34,249 nucleotides of DNA from Caulobacter endophyticus (GCF_003116815.1 NZ_QDKQ01000021.1:1-34249), one strand, 5' to 3'. Shown: positions 22,304 through 31,213, counted from the first letter of the stretch. Numbers and translations are program-made. Notes: generated by a model not told the origin, from the sequence alone.

Positions 22304-24625
22304 GTGATCCGAGTCCAGTCGAACCGTCGTGTGTTCCGTCGTCTGAAGGCCGCCTTGCTTGCGGCGAGCGTCATGGGGGCGGGAGCGCCGGCCCTGGCTG
22401 AGGAAGACCCCAAGGGATCGGGCGATACGGTCGACGCGGTCGTCGTCACCGGCAAGCGGGTGTCGGAGGCCAGCGTCGCCATCGGCACGGATCAAGCCAC
22501 CGCCACCGTCTCGATCACCCGCGAGGCCCTGTTGTCGGCCCCTGCGGGCGTGACGGGCCTGAAGATGCTGGAGAGCCTGCCGGGCTTCAATGTCCAGGCC
22601 AACGACGCGCTTGGCATGTACGAGTTCGGCAATTCCGTCTCGGTGCGGGCCTTCAACTTCCAGCAGATCGGCTTCCTGCTCGACGGCATACCTATGGGCC
22701 GCAGCGACCAGTTCGGCGGCAGCCCGATCTACCGCTATGTCGACAACGAGAACCTGGCGCGGGTCACGGCCTCGGCCGGGGCCGGCGACGTTTCGCTGCC
22801 CAGCTACGCCTCGCTGGGGCCGATCGTCGACTACTTCACCAAGGTCCCGGATGCGGAGGCCGGCGGCTCGATCAGCCAGACCCTGGGCGAGGACAACCTG
22901 CGCCGCAGCTTCCTTCGCCTGGAAAGCGGGAGGATCGGCCGGCTGTCGGGCTATGTGGCCGGCTCGTGGATCAAGGGCGACCTGTGGCGCGGCCCGGGCT
23001 TCATCAAGCGCGAACACTACGAGGGCAAGTTGGACTATGCTTTCGAGAGCGGCGGGAACCTGACCTTCCAGACCGTTCACAACGACTATTTCGACTACGA
23101 CTCCCCGTCGATCACCAAGGCCCAGTACGACGGGACGGCGGGCGATCTCTTCGGGCGCAAGGGCAGGGACTTCGCCTATCTCGGCTACGTGCCGAGCCTG
23201 CCGGCGACGACGGCGGGCGTGCCTTACTCCAACACCGCCTACAACCAGTACTACAAGTTCGCGGTCAACGCCCGGCAGGACCACCTCTACGGCCTCTCTT
23301 TGAACAAGCCGATCGGCGAGGCCTTCGAGATCCGCTCGACGGCCTACTACGAGGACAAGGGCGGCTATGGCGTCTCGCCGGAGGCCTATTCGACCTCGCT
23401 GGCCAGCTACAACGCCGAACGCCTGATCGTGGCCGGCCTGACCGCCCCCAAGGGCGTGCAATACGGTCTCTCGGGCGTCGACGGCGTGCGCAAGGGGATC
23501 ACGGTCGGCGGAACCTGGCGCGCCGGCATCCACACCCTCCAGGCCGGGCTGTGGCTGGAGAAGGACGACTACCACCGCACCCAGGCCCGCTATAACACTG
23601 TGGCCGGCCACCCTGACGGCGCGGCGCTGCTGAACGAGCCGGTGCACCTGCAGCGCAACTACACCTCCACCCGCGAGACCACGCAGTTCTTCCTGAAGGA
23701 CACGGTGCGGCTGCTGGACGACCGGCTGAAGGTGGAACTGGGCTTCAAGGCCACCGACATCGACTACGAGATCGCCGGCTATCGCAATCCGGCCGACTAC
23801 ATCGCCCAGCGCCGGCCCCGCATCACCGACAACTGGAAGGACAGCTTCCTGCCGCAGGTCGGCCTGGTCTATTCGATCAACAGCCGCGACCAGGTGTTCG
23901 CCTCATATTCGGAGAACCTGGCCCTGCCGCGCGGCGCCGACGACATCTACTCGGCCGCCAGTCCGAACGTGCCGGGCCCCGACGCCGAGACCTCGCAGAA
24001 CCTGGAGATCGGCTATCGCGCCAACCGGCCGACCTTCAACGCCTCGTTCGTGGCCTACTACACCGCCTTCGAGAACCGCCTGCAGTCCTATGCCTCCGTC
24101 GTGCCGGGCAGCACGACGACCGAGACCTTCTTCCAGAACGTCGGCGGGGTGGAGGCCCACGGCGCCGAGTTCAGCGGCCAGTGGAAGCCCGAGCTGCTGG
24201 GCGGCAAGGTCTATTTCAACGCCAATCTTTCGTACAACCGCGCCGAGTTCGAGAACAACTTCGGGACCAGCTTCATCGCCGGCAACACGCTGCCCGACTT
24301 TCCGACCTGGCTGTTCCAGGGCGGGGTGACCTGGGAGCCGACCGACTGGGCGTTGGTCAATGTCTCGGCTCGCCACCTCAGCGACCGCTACACCAACTTC
24401 ACCAACACCGAGAAGACCGACGGCTACACAGTCTGGAACGCCTATGTGGATCTGGGCGACGGCTTTGGCGTCGGGCCGCTGAAACAGGTGAAGGCCCGTA
24501 TCAACGTCGACAATATCTTCGACGAGGACTACCTGGGCACGATCAGCACCACTGTGAACACCGCCGCCACCTTCCGTCCGGGCTCGCACCGGACCTTCCA
24601 GGTGACGCTGTCGGCCGACTTCTAG
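22304..24625 (+). CDS. TonB-dependent outer-membrane receptor
   Basis: A 773-residue receptor. A signal peptide (about 1-32, ending GAGAPALA) precedes a short TonB-box-like region (VDAVVVTGKRV), the plug domain (about 50-170, with ESLPGFNVQ and FLLDGIPMGRSDQF) and a 22-strand barrel. The last residue is Phe in TLSADF, as for outer-membrane proteins. It lacks an N-terminal signalling (STN) domain. The GTG at 22304 follows AGGGGATAG. The substrate cannot be read from sequence. It ends in a 4-base overlap with the convergent oxidoreductase gene. Confidence 0.9.
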   Translation: MIRVQSNRRVFRRLKAALLAASVMGAGAPALAEEDPKGSGDTVDAVVVTGKRVSEASVAIGTDQATATVSITREALLSAPAGVTGLKMLESLPGFNVQANDALGMYEFGNSVSVRAFNFQQIGFLLDGIPMGRSDQFGGSPIYRYVDNENLARVTASAGAGDVSLPSYASLGPIVDYFTKVPDAEAGGSISQTLGEDNLRRSFLRLESGRIGRLSGYVAGSWIKGDLWRGPGFIKREHYEGKLDYAFESGGNLTFQTVHNDYFDYDSPSITKAQYDGTAGDLFGRKGRDFAYLGYVPSLPATTAGVPYSNTAYNQYYKFAVNARQDHLYGLSLNKPIGEAFEIRSTAYYEDKGGYGVSPEAYSTSLASYNAERLIVAGLTAPKGVQYGLSGVDGVRKGITVGGTWRAGIHTLQAGLWLEKDDYHRTQARYNTVAGHPDGAALLNEPVHLQRNYTSTRETTQFFLKDTVRLLDDRLKVELGFKATDIDYEIAGYRNPADYIAQRRPRITDNWKDSFLPQVGLVYSINSRDQVFASYSENLALPRGADDIYSAASPNVPGPDAETSQNLEIGYRANRPTFNASFVAYYTAFENRLQSYASVVPGSTTTETFFQNVGGVEAHGAEFSGQWKPELLGGKVYFNANLSYNRAEFENNFGTSFIAGNTLPDFPTWLFQGGVTWEPTDWALVNVSARHLSDRYTNFTNTEKTDGYTVWNAYVDLGDGFGVGPLKQVKARINVDNIFDEDYLGTISTTVNTAATFRPGSHRTFQVTLSADF

Positions 24626-25509
24626 GCCGAGAGTTCGGCAACGACCCGCTCGCACAGGCGGTGGGTCTCCAGGGCGTCGAGGGCCGACAGGCGTCGGTCC
24701 TCGCGCACGGCGGCCAGGAAGGCCTCGATCATCGCCTCGAAGCCGCGCTGGCGAGCCACCGTGGCCCAGTCGCCGCGGCGCGTCACGTGCTCGCCGCCGG
24801 CGTAGTCGGTGACCTCGGCCAGGTTGACGATCCGCCGCTTGGCGCCGGCGCCCATCACCTCCAGCACCTCCTCGTTGGCGCCGCTGTCGCGGTTCATGAT
24901 CCCGACGGCGTCGAGGCCGGGGCCGGCAAGGTGCAGCATCACGTGCTGGAGCAGGTCGCCTGCGACGCGGCCCGAGACCCGCGCATCTGTCGCGCCGGGC
25001 GCCAGGAAGCGCAAGGAATCGACCACGTGTATGAAATCGTCGAAGACCGTGCGCCGCACGGCGTCGGCGTGACCCGTCCGGTTCTTCTGCATCAGCACGA
25101 ACGGCGCCTTCAGCGTGGCCGCCTCGGCCTGGGCGGGCGCGTAACGGCGGTTGAAGCCGACCATAAGCGACACGCCGTGCGTCTCGGCCAGATCGACCAC
25201 GCTCTCGCAGGCCTCCAGCGTGTCGGCGATCGGCTTGTCGACCAGGGTCGGCACGCCGGCCTCGACCAGGCGCGTGACGATTGTGGGGTGGACCTCGGTG
25301 GCGGCGTGGACGAAGGCCGCGTCGACGCCCTGGGCCAGCGCCTCGTCCAGGTCGGCGTGCAGGCGGTCCACCCGCCAGGCCACGCCTAGTTCGTCGAGCG
25401 TGGCGGCGTTGCGGGTGACGAAGGCCAGCTGAACGTCCGGCCGGGTTCCCAGAACCGGCAGGTAGGCTTTGCGGGCGATGTCGCCCAGGCCGATCATCGC
25501 CACCCGCAT
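24622..25509 (-). CDS. Gfo/Idh/MocA-family oxidoreductase
   Basis: A 295-residue protein with an N-terminal Rossmann fold (RVAMIGLGDIARKAYLPVL; nucleotide-binding GLGDIA at about 7-12) and the family motif DKPIADT, where Lys is normally catalytic. The C-terminal alpha/beta substrate domain includes VFDDFIHVVDSLRFLAPG. These enzymes use NAD(P) to oxidise or reduce sugars and related compounds. The ATG at 25509 begins 5 bases after the bioD stop codon, so it is the last gene of bioF-bioD. A link to biotin is not known; the gene may simply share the promoter. Confidence 0.85.
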   Translation of the reverse strand: MRVAMIGLGDIARKAYLPVLGTRPDVQLAFVTRNAATLDELGVAWRVDRLHADLDEALAQGVDAAFVHAATEVHPTIVTRLVEAGVPTLVDKPIADTLEACESVVDLAETHGVSLMVGFNRRYAPAQAEAATLKAPFVLMQKNRTGHADAVRRTVFDDFIHVVDSLRFLAPGATDARVSGRVAGDLLQHVMLHLAGPGLDAVGIMNRDSGANEEVLEVMGAGAKRRIVNLAEVTDYAGGEHVTRRGDWATVARQRGFEAMIEAFLAAVREDRRLSALDALETHRLCERVVAELSA

Positions 25510-25514
25510 ATGCT

Positions 25515-26177
25515 TCAAAGCCCCTTGGCCAGATGTTCCGCCAGCGCCGATGCGTCCCAATGTTCGGCGCGGGGCGCAAGGAAGATCGGGGTCTCGCGCT
25601 CGAAGGCCCCCAGGGCGTCGGCGGTCTGGACGAGGTCGGGCGCGTCGAGGCTCTCGCTCATGACGATGGCGGCGATGGTCGCGCCCCGGGCGCGCAGGGC
25701 CACCAGGGCGGTCAGCACATGGCTGATCGTGCCGAGATAGGAGCCGGCGATCAGCAGCACAGGCAGGTCGAGCGTGGCGATCAGGTCGAGGTTGGTGGCG
25801 TCGTCGGTCAGCGGAGACATCACCCCGCCGGCGCCTTCGACCAGCATCAGGTCGTGGTCGCCGGCCAGGGCGGCGCGGCAGTCGGCGACGAGGTCCTCCA
25901 GGGCGAGCGTGTCGCCCTCCAGCCGCGCGGCCAGGTTCGGGGCCACCGGCGCCAGATAGCGGCGCGGCGAGATGCGGGGCAGGGCGGCCGGGTCGCCCAA
26001 GGCGTTCGCCAGACGGGCAGGATCGCTGCTCGACGGATCGGCCGGATCGAAGCCGCTGACCACCGGCTTGAAGGCGTCCACGGCCAGGCCCCTGGCCTTC
26101 AGGACCCGGATCAGGGTGCAGGCGACATGGGTCTTGCCTATGTCGGTGCCGGTTCCGGCGACGAACAGGGCGCTCAT
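25515..26177 (-). CDS. bioD: Dethiobiotin synthetase
   Basis: A 220-residue ATP-dependent carboxylase that closes the ureido ring of dethiobiotin from 7,8-diaminononanoate and CO2. The P-loop AGTGTDIGKTHVA (7-19), Lys37 in AFKPVVSG and the EGAGGVMSPL segment are all family features. The ATG at 26177 overlaps the bioF stop codon (ATGA, 26174-26177), so translation is coupled to bioF. Size and motifs are standard. Confidence 0.94.
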   Translation of the reverse strand: MSALFVAGTGTDIGKTHVACTLIRVLKARGLAVDAFKPVVSGFDPADPSSSDPARLANALGDPAALPRISPRRYLAPVAPNLAARLEGDTLALEDLVADCRAALAGDHDLMLVEGAGGVMSPLTDDATNLDLIATLDLPVLLIAGSYLGTISHVLTALVALRARGATIAAIVMSESLDAPDLVQTADALGAFERETPIFLAPRAEHWDASALAEHLAKGL

Positions 26178-27328
26178 GCCTTGGCCCCCAAATAGGGGCG
26201 GACGAGGGCGGCCAGACGCAGGATCTCGTCGTCCGGGTGCTCGGCGCTGAAGGCCAGGCGAAGGCGGGCGGCGCCGGCCGGTACGGTCGGAGGGCGGATG
26301 GCCACGACGAGGAAACCTTCGGCCTCCAGGGCGGCAGAGGCGGCCAGGGCGGCGTCGGCTTCGCCGAGGATCACAGGCACGATCGGGCTTTCGGCGCGAG
26401 GCAGGCCTGCGGCCTGCGTGAACAGTCGCGCCTTGCGCAGGGGCTCGGCGGCGAAGGCGGGGTCGGCTTCGATCAGGTCCAGGGCGGCGAGGGCGGCGGC
26501 GGCGGAGGCCGGCGGCAGGCCGGTGGTGTAGACGATCGTGCGAGCCCGGGTCTTGAGGAAGTCGACCGCGCTTTGCGAGCCGCATAGATAGCCGCCGTAC
26601 GAGCCCAGAGCCTTGGACAGCGTGCCCATCTGCAGCGGGATTTCGGCGTCGGGGAACAGGGCGGCCGCGCCCTTGCCGCCGCCCAGTACGCCCACGCCAT
26701 GGGCGTCGTCGACCAGCAGCCAGGCGTCGTTGGCCTCGCAGACGGCCGACAGCCAGTCCAGCGGCGCCACGTCGCCGTCCATCGAGAACACCCCGTCGGT
26801 GGCCACGATGGCGTGGCGGAAGCTGGCGCGATGCTCGGCCAGCAGTTCGGCCAGGGCGTCGCTGTCGTTGTGCGGGAAGCTGACCACCTTGGCGCCGGAA
26901 AGCTGCGCCCCGGCCCAGATGCAGGCGTGGGCCAGCTCATCGACGAACACCACGTCCTGCTTGCCCGCAAAGGTCGGGATCACCCCGGTGTTGGCCAGGT
27001 AGCCCGAACCGAACACCACGCAGGCCTGGGTCCCTTTGAGGCGGGCCAGGCGCGCCTCCAGTTCCTCGATCAATGGATTGTCGCCGGTGACCAGGCGCGA
27101 GGCTCCCGAGCCCGCGCCATGCGCGGCCACGGCGGCCTGGGCGGCGGCGATCACGGCCGGGTGCTGCGACAGGCCCAGATAGTCGTTGCACGAAAAGGAC
27201 AGCAGGCGCCTGCCGTCTCGCTCCACGAACGCGCCGGGCAGGCGGCGGGTGGGCTTGAGGCGGCGGCGCAGGCTCATGGCCTCCAGGGCCGCGAGCTTGC
27301 CGCTCGCGAAGGCGTCCAGACTGTGCAT
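26174..27328 (-). CDS. bioF: 8-amino-7-oxononanoate synthase
   Basis: A 384-residue PLP enzyme of the alpha-oxoamine synthase family, joining pimeloyl-thioester and L-alanine to form KAPA. Lys239 in GTLSKALGSYGGY binds PLP; Asp207 and His210 in VDDAHGVGVLG contact the cofactor. SFSCNDYLGLSQHP near residue 44 is the family N-terminal signature. Related enzymes (Kbl, HemA) share these motifs, but coupling to bioD and a divergent bioA make BioF the clear choice. Its ATG faces bioA across 86 bp. Confidence 0.94.
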   Translation of the reverse strand: MHSLDAFASGKLAALEAMSLRRRLKPTRRLPGAFVERDGRRLLSFSCNDYLGLSQHPAVIAAAQAAVAAHGAGSGASRLVTGDNPLIEELEARLARLKGTQACVVFGSGYLANTGVIPTFAGKQDVVFVDELAHACIWAGAQLSGAKVVSFPHNDSDALAELLAEHRASFRHAIVATDGVFSMDGDVAPLDWLSAVCEANDAWLLVDDAHGVGVLGGGKGAAALFPDAEIPLQMGTLSKALGSYGGYLCGSQSAVDFLKTRARTIVYTTGLPPASAAAALAALDLIEADPAFAAEPLRKARLFTQAAGLPRAESPIVPVILGEADAALAASAALEAEGFLVVAIRPPTVPAGAARLRLAFSAEHPDDEILRLAALVRPYLGAKA

Positions 27329-27414
27329 TCCGATTCCTGTGCCCAGATTCCGATTTGCTCCGGGGCCGGCACGCTCTAGGCAAGCGGCCCCTCCGGCGCA
27401 ACGAAAGGATCGCC

Positions 27415-28701
27415 ATGACCACCCCAGACTGGCTCGCTGAAGGCGCCAAGCATGTGTGGCGGCCCTACTGCCAGATGAAGACGGCCCCGGCGCCGCTTCC
27501 GGTGGTGCGCACCCACGGCTCGCGGATCGTGCTGGAGGACGGGCGTGAGCTGGTCGACGGCATCGCCAGCTGGTGGACGGCGGTGCACGGCTACAACCAT
27601 CCCCGCATCGCCGCCGCCGTGCGCGCGCAGCTGGAGGCCATGCCGCACGTGATGTTCGGCGGCCTGGCGCACGAGCCGGCCTATCGGCTGGCCGCGCGTC
27701 TGGCGGAGATCCTGCCCGGCGAACTCGACCACGTGTTCTTCGCCGAGTCGGGGTCGGTCTCGGTCGAGATCGCCATGAAGATGGCGCTGCAGTTCCACAT
27801 CAATCGCGGCGAGACCGGCCGCACGCGCTTCCTGTCGTTCCGCGGCGGCTATCACGGCGACACCCTGGCGACGATGACGGTCTGCGATCCGGAGGAGGGG
27901 ATGCACAGCCTGTTCTCGGGCGTGATGCCGAGCCAGGTGATCGCCGACCTGCCGCTGGACGAGGCCTCGGAGGCCGCACTCGACGCCCTGCTCGCCGAGC
28001 GGGGCGGGGAAATCGCCGCCATGCTGACCGAGCCCCTGGTGCAGGGTGCCGGCGGCATGCTGTTCCACGATCCTGAAGTCCTGCGCCGCCTGCGCCGGCT
28101 GGCCGACAAGCACGGCGTGCTACTGATCTTCGACGAGATCTTCACCGGCTTTGGCCGCACGGGTGAGCTTTTCGCCATGCAGGCGGCGGGGATCGAGCCC
28201 GACATCGTCACCCTGTCCAAGGCCCTGACCGGCGGGACGCTGCCGCTCTCGGCCGCCGTGGCCTCGCGCAAGGTGTTCGAGGCCTTCTGGTCCGACGACG
28301 CCGGCGCGGCCCTGATGCACGGGCCGACCTACATGGGCAACGCCCTGGCTTGCGCCGCCGCCAACGCCTCGCTCGACCTGTTCGAGGCCGGCAGCTGGAA
28401 GACCGACGTGGCGCGGGTTTCGGCGGCCTTGAGGGAGGGGCTGGAACCTTGCCGCAACGCGCCGGGCGTCGTCGACGTGCGGGTGCTGGGGGCGATCGGC
28501 GTGGTCGAGTTCGCCTCGCCGGTGGCCGTCGGCGCACTGTGCCAGGCCTTCGCCGAGAAGGGCGCCTGGATCCGGCCCATGGGCAAGGTGGTCTACCTGA
28601 CCCCGGCCTACACGACGCCGGAAAGCGACCTTGAAATCCTGCTGTCGGCCATTCGTGAGGTTGTCGGAGCCGGTGGGGTTGAAGGAAGCGGCGGGGTCTG
28701 A
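27415..28701 (+). CDS. bioA: Adenosylmethionine-8-amino-7-oxononanoate aminotransferase
   Basis: A 428-residue class III PLP aminotransferase that converts KAPA to 7,8-diaminononanoate with S-adenosylmethionine as amino donor. BioA hallmarks are FAESGSVSVEIAMKMALQ (109-126), SWWTAVHGYNHP (52-63), Asp240 and PLP-binding Lys269 in LSKALTGGTLPLSA, and HGPTYMGNALACAAA. The ATG at 27415 follows GAAAGGA. It is divergent from bioF, so the three enzymes from pimeloyl-thioester to dethiobiotin are grouped here; bioB is not in the window. Confidence 0.95.
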   Translation: MTTPDWLAEGAKHVWRPYCQMKTAPAPLPVVRTHGSRIVLEDGRELVDGIASWWTAVHGYNHPRIAAAVRAQLEAMPHVMFGGLAHEPAYRLAARLAEILPGELDHVFFAESGSVSVEIAMKMALQFHINRGETGRTRFLSFRGGYHGDTLATMTVCDPEEGMHSLFSGVMPSQVIADLPLDEASEAALDALLAERGGEIAAMLTEPLVQGAGGMLFHDPEVLRRLRRLADKHGVLLIFDEIFTGFGRTGELFAMQAAGIEPDIVTLSKALTGGTLPLSAAVASRKVFEAFWSDDAGAALMHGPTYMGNALACAAANASLDLFEAGSWKTDVARVSAALREGLEPCRNAPGVVDVRVLGAIGVVEFASPVAVGALCQAFAEKGAWIRPMGKVVYLTPAYTTPESDLEILLSAIREVVGAGGVEGSGGV

Positions 28702-28714
28702 TCCAAGCGGGACC

Positions 28715-29617
28715 ATGTCCGCGTCCACCGGCCCCCTGACGAGCATCGAACGCCTGGCGATCCTGGCGATCATCCTGACCTGGGGGCTGAACAACGCCGC
28801 GGCCAAGTTCGCCACCGCCGCCCTGCCGCCGATGATGGTTGGCGGCCTGCGCTTCGCTCTGGCCCTGGCCTTCCTGTTTCCCTTCGTGCGGCCGCCGTTT
28901 CCCAGCTGGAAGCGGCTGCTGCTGATCGTGCTGCTGTCTGGGCCGATCCATTTCGCCCTGATCTACATCGCCTTCGGCATGGCCCAGTCGCTGAGCCCGC
29001 TGGTGGTGGCCACCCAGCTGTGGATCCCGTTCACGGCCCTGTTCGCCTGGCGCATGCTGGGCGAGACCATGCGGGTCCCCGCGGTGATCGGCCTGGCCGT
29101 GGCCTTCGCCGGCGTGGCCTGGATGAGCCTCGACCCGCACGGCGCGGCCGAGCTGCCGGCCATTGCGCTGGGCGTGATCGCCGCCGCCATCTGGGCCGTC
29201 GCCACCGTGCTGGTGCGCAAGAGTCCGGGCGTGAAGCCGCTGAAGGTGCAGGGCATGACGGCCCTGGTCGCCGCGCCGATCCTGATCGCCATGTCCTTCG
29301 CCTTCGAGGACGACGTCGTGGCCAAGGTCTCGACCGCGCCGCCGCTGGCCTGGGCCTGCGTGGTGTTCGCTGGCGTGGTCTCGACCATCGGGGCCAGCGC
29401 CCTGCTGTTCTGGCTCGTTCAGCGGCGCGAGCCGGGGCGGGTGACGCCCTATTTCCTGCTGACGCCGCTGGTCTCGTGCACCATTGGGGTGCTGTTCATG
29501 GGCGACGCCTTGTCGCCGCAACTGGTCATCGGCGGCGGCGCGACCATGGTCGGCGTGGCGCTGGTCGCCCTGACCGAGAAGAAGGCGCCGGCGGCGACCA
29601 GCGGCGATCCGGCCTAG
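28715..29617 (+). CDS. EamA-type (DMT superfamily) transporter
   Basis: A 300-residue inner-membrane protein with about ten membrane segments in two EamA repeats (roughly 12-140 and 152-285). Visible segments include LAIILTWGLNNAAAKF, ALALAFLFPFV and LLLIVLLSGPIHFALIYIAF. These carriers export or exchange metabolites. The ATG at 28715 (MSASTGPL) is 13 bases after the bioA stop codon, giving a probable bioA operon. The substrate is unknown; a biotin-related compound is only a guess. The stop codon overlaps the next convergent gene through CTAG. Confidence 0.85.
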   Translation: MSASTGPLTSIERLAILAIILTWGLNNAAAKFATAALPPMMVGGLRFALALAFLFPFVRPPFPSWKRLLLIVLLSGPIHFALIYIAFGMAQSLSPLVVATQLWIPFTALFAWRMLGETMRVPAVIGLAVAFAGVAWMSLDPHGAAELPAIALGVIAAAIWAVATVLVRKSPGVKPLKVQGMTALVAAPILIAMSFAFEDDVVAKVSTAPPLAWACVVFAGVVSTIGASALLFWLVQRREPGRVTPYFLLTPLVSCTIGVLFMGDALSPQLVIGGGATMVGVALVALTEKKAPAATSGDPA

Positions 29618-29862
29618 TCTTCGTCGCCGTCGCGCCACCGCCAGGGCGCGTCGCTCTTCCAGCGGGCGACCAGCATCACCACCAGCGTGATGACCACGAC
29701 GAACACGCCGACCAGGCGCGGATGGGCCTTGCCGTAGAGGGCGGCCGAGGCCAGCAGCAGTCCCAGATAGAGGGCGAGGACGGCCCAGCCTTCCCAACTG
29801 CAGGGCGGTCCCGCGCCATAGCCATGACGCTTGACCCTGAACCACGGCTTGCCGTCGGCCAC
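29614..29862 (-). CDS. Small integral membrane protein
   Basis: An 82-residue protein with an N-terminal WFRVKRHGYGAGPPCSWEGW motif followed by two membrane segments, AVLALYLGLLLASAALYG and LVGVFVVVITLVVMLVARW. Small proteins with this GYG-x-x-P-x-x-W-x-GW pattern are common in Caulobacterales, of unknown function. The GTG at 29862 is preceded by GGGGGGAAAC. It lies 18 bases after the DUF815 gene stop codon on the same strand. Confidence 0.72.
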   Translation of the reverse strand: MADGKPWFRVKRHGYGAGPPCSWEGWAVLALYLGLLLASAALYGKAHPRLVGVFVVVITLVVMLVARWKSDAPWRWRDGDED

Positions 29863-29880
29863 GTTTCCCCCCGGAAATTG

Positions 29881-30720
29881 TTATCCGGGCAAGCGTACGC
29901 CCAGTTCGCCGGCGAGGTCGCGGACAAATTGCCACGCTACCCGACCCGAGCGGGCGCCGCGCAGCTGCGACCATTGCAGGGCCCGGCGCTCAAGGTTCTC
30001 GACCTGCAGGCCGAAGCGTTCGGCATAGGTGTTGATCGCCGCCAGATAGGTCGGCTGGTCCATGGGGGGGAAGCCGATCCAGAGGCCGAAGCGGTCGGAG
30101 ACGCTCATCTCCTCCTCGGCGTTCTCGGCCGAGGCGATGGCGCCCTGGCTCTCGGCGTGGTCGCGGGGCATCAGGTGGCGGCGGTTCGAGGTGGCCACGA
30201 ACAGCACGTTTTCGGGCGGACCGGCCACGCCGCCCTCCAGCGCCGACTTCAGCGCCTTGGCCGCTGCCGCGCCGTCCTCGAAGGAAAGATCGTCGCACAG
30301 CACCACGAAGCGTTCGGTGCGCGTGCGCAGGGCGTCGAACAGCGGCGGCAGGGCGGCGACCTCGTCGCGATCCACCTCGACCAGCTTCAGGTCCGGATAT
30401 TCGGCGGCCAGGGCCATGAAGGCCGACTTGGTCAGCGAGCTCTTGCCCGTGCCGCGCACGCCCCACAGCAACACGTGGTTGCAGGGCAGGCCGGTGGCGA
30501 ACCGGCGCAGGTTCTGCAGGAAACGCTCCTTCTGGCGCTCGATGCCGACCAGCAGCTCGATGTCCATGGCGTAGTCGGGGGCTGGCAGGAAGGCGCCGGA
30601 CACAGGCTCATGCCGGAAGAGACGCGCGTCGTCGAAGCTTTGGGCGACAGGGGCGGGCGGCGCCAGGCGATCCAGGGCGTCGGCGATGCGGGCGAGCAGG
30701 GGCAGGGCGGCTTCGGTCAT
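29881..30720 (-). CDS. DUF815-family P-loop ATPase
   Basis: A 279-residue cytoplasmic AAA-type ATPase. Walker A is GVRGTGKSS (87-95), Walker B is FVVLCDDLSF (about 136-145), and a sensor-like segment NVLFVATSNRRHLMPRDH follows. These features and ELLVGIERQKERFLQNLRRF upstream are characteristic of DUF815, whose physiological role is not established. GGAG lies before the ATG at 30720. It heads a two-gene unit with the small membrane protein and is divergent from yajC. Confidence 0.85.
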   Translation of the reverse strand: MTEAALPLLARIADALDRLAPPAPVAQSFDDARLFRHEPVSGAFLPAPDYAMDIELLVGIERQKERFLQNLRRFATGLPCNHVLLWGVRGTGKSSLTKSAFMALAAEYPDLKLVEVDRDEVAALPPLFDALRTRTERFVVLCDDLSFEDGAAAAKALKSALEGGVAGPPENVLFVATSNRRHLMPRDHAESQGAIASAENAEEEMSVSDRFGLWIGFPPMDQPTYLAAINTYAERFGLQVENLERRALQWSQLRGARSGRVAWQFVRDLAGELGVRLPG

Positions 30721-30792
30721 GGCAACGCTCCTAACGCCCTCGCGCCCTCATTGCAAAAGAGGAGGTGAACGCATAGCTTCCGCCGACTTGGC

Positions 30793-30829
30793 CGGGCCCC
30801 ATTTGAGGGCCCGCCCGCAGATATTTTTT
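30793..30829 (+). promoter_or_regulatory. Hairpin plus T-run in the yajC leader
   Basis: CGGGCCC pairs with GGGCCCG around CATTTGA (30793-30813), and a run of six T lies at 30824-30829, ten bases before the yajC ATG. It looks like a weak terminator or attenuator in the leader; the distance between stem and T-run argues against efficient termination. Confidence 0.35.
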
Positions 30830-30838
30830 GGAGTCGTC

Positions 30839-31147
30839 ATGGATCCCGCCCTGCAACAGCAGATCATGGGCATCGCCCCGATCATCCTGATGGTCGTGCT
30901 GTTCTACTTCATGCTGATCCGTCCGCAGCAGAAGCGTCAGAAGGAACACCTCGCCACGCTCGCCAACATCAAGCGCGGCGACAGCGTCGTTCTGTCCAGC
31001 GGCGTGATCGGCAAGGTCGTGCGGGTGGAAGAAAAGGAAGTCGGCGTCGAGATCGCCCAAGGCGTCACGGTGAAGGTCCGCAAGGGCATGATCACCGAAG
31101 TCACGGCCAAGGGCGAACCGGCCCCGGCCAACGACCCGAAGAACTGA
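30839..31147 (+). CDS. yajC: Preprotein translocase subunit YajC
   Basis: A 102-residue inner-membrane protein with one membrane segment (about 12-30, GIAPIILMVVLFYFMLIRPQ) followed by the YajC signature QKRQKEHLATLANIKRGDSV and a cytoplasmic domain. YajC forms a complex with SecD and SecF that assists Sec-dependent export. The ATG at 30839 follows TTGGAG. secD starts 66 bp downstream. The yajC-secD-secF order is standard. Confidence 0.94.
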   Translation: MDPALQQQIMGIAPIILMVVLFYFMLIRPQQKRQKEHLATLANIKRGDSVVLSSGVIGKVVRVEEKEVGVEIAQGVTVKVRKGMITEVTAKGEPAPANDPKN

Positions 31148-31213
31148 GCTTTAAGTCTAGCTCGTACCTAGCCCGCCCTGGCGCCTTTGGCGTCGTCGAG
31201 AGCCTCGTAGTCC

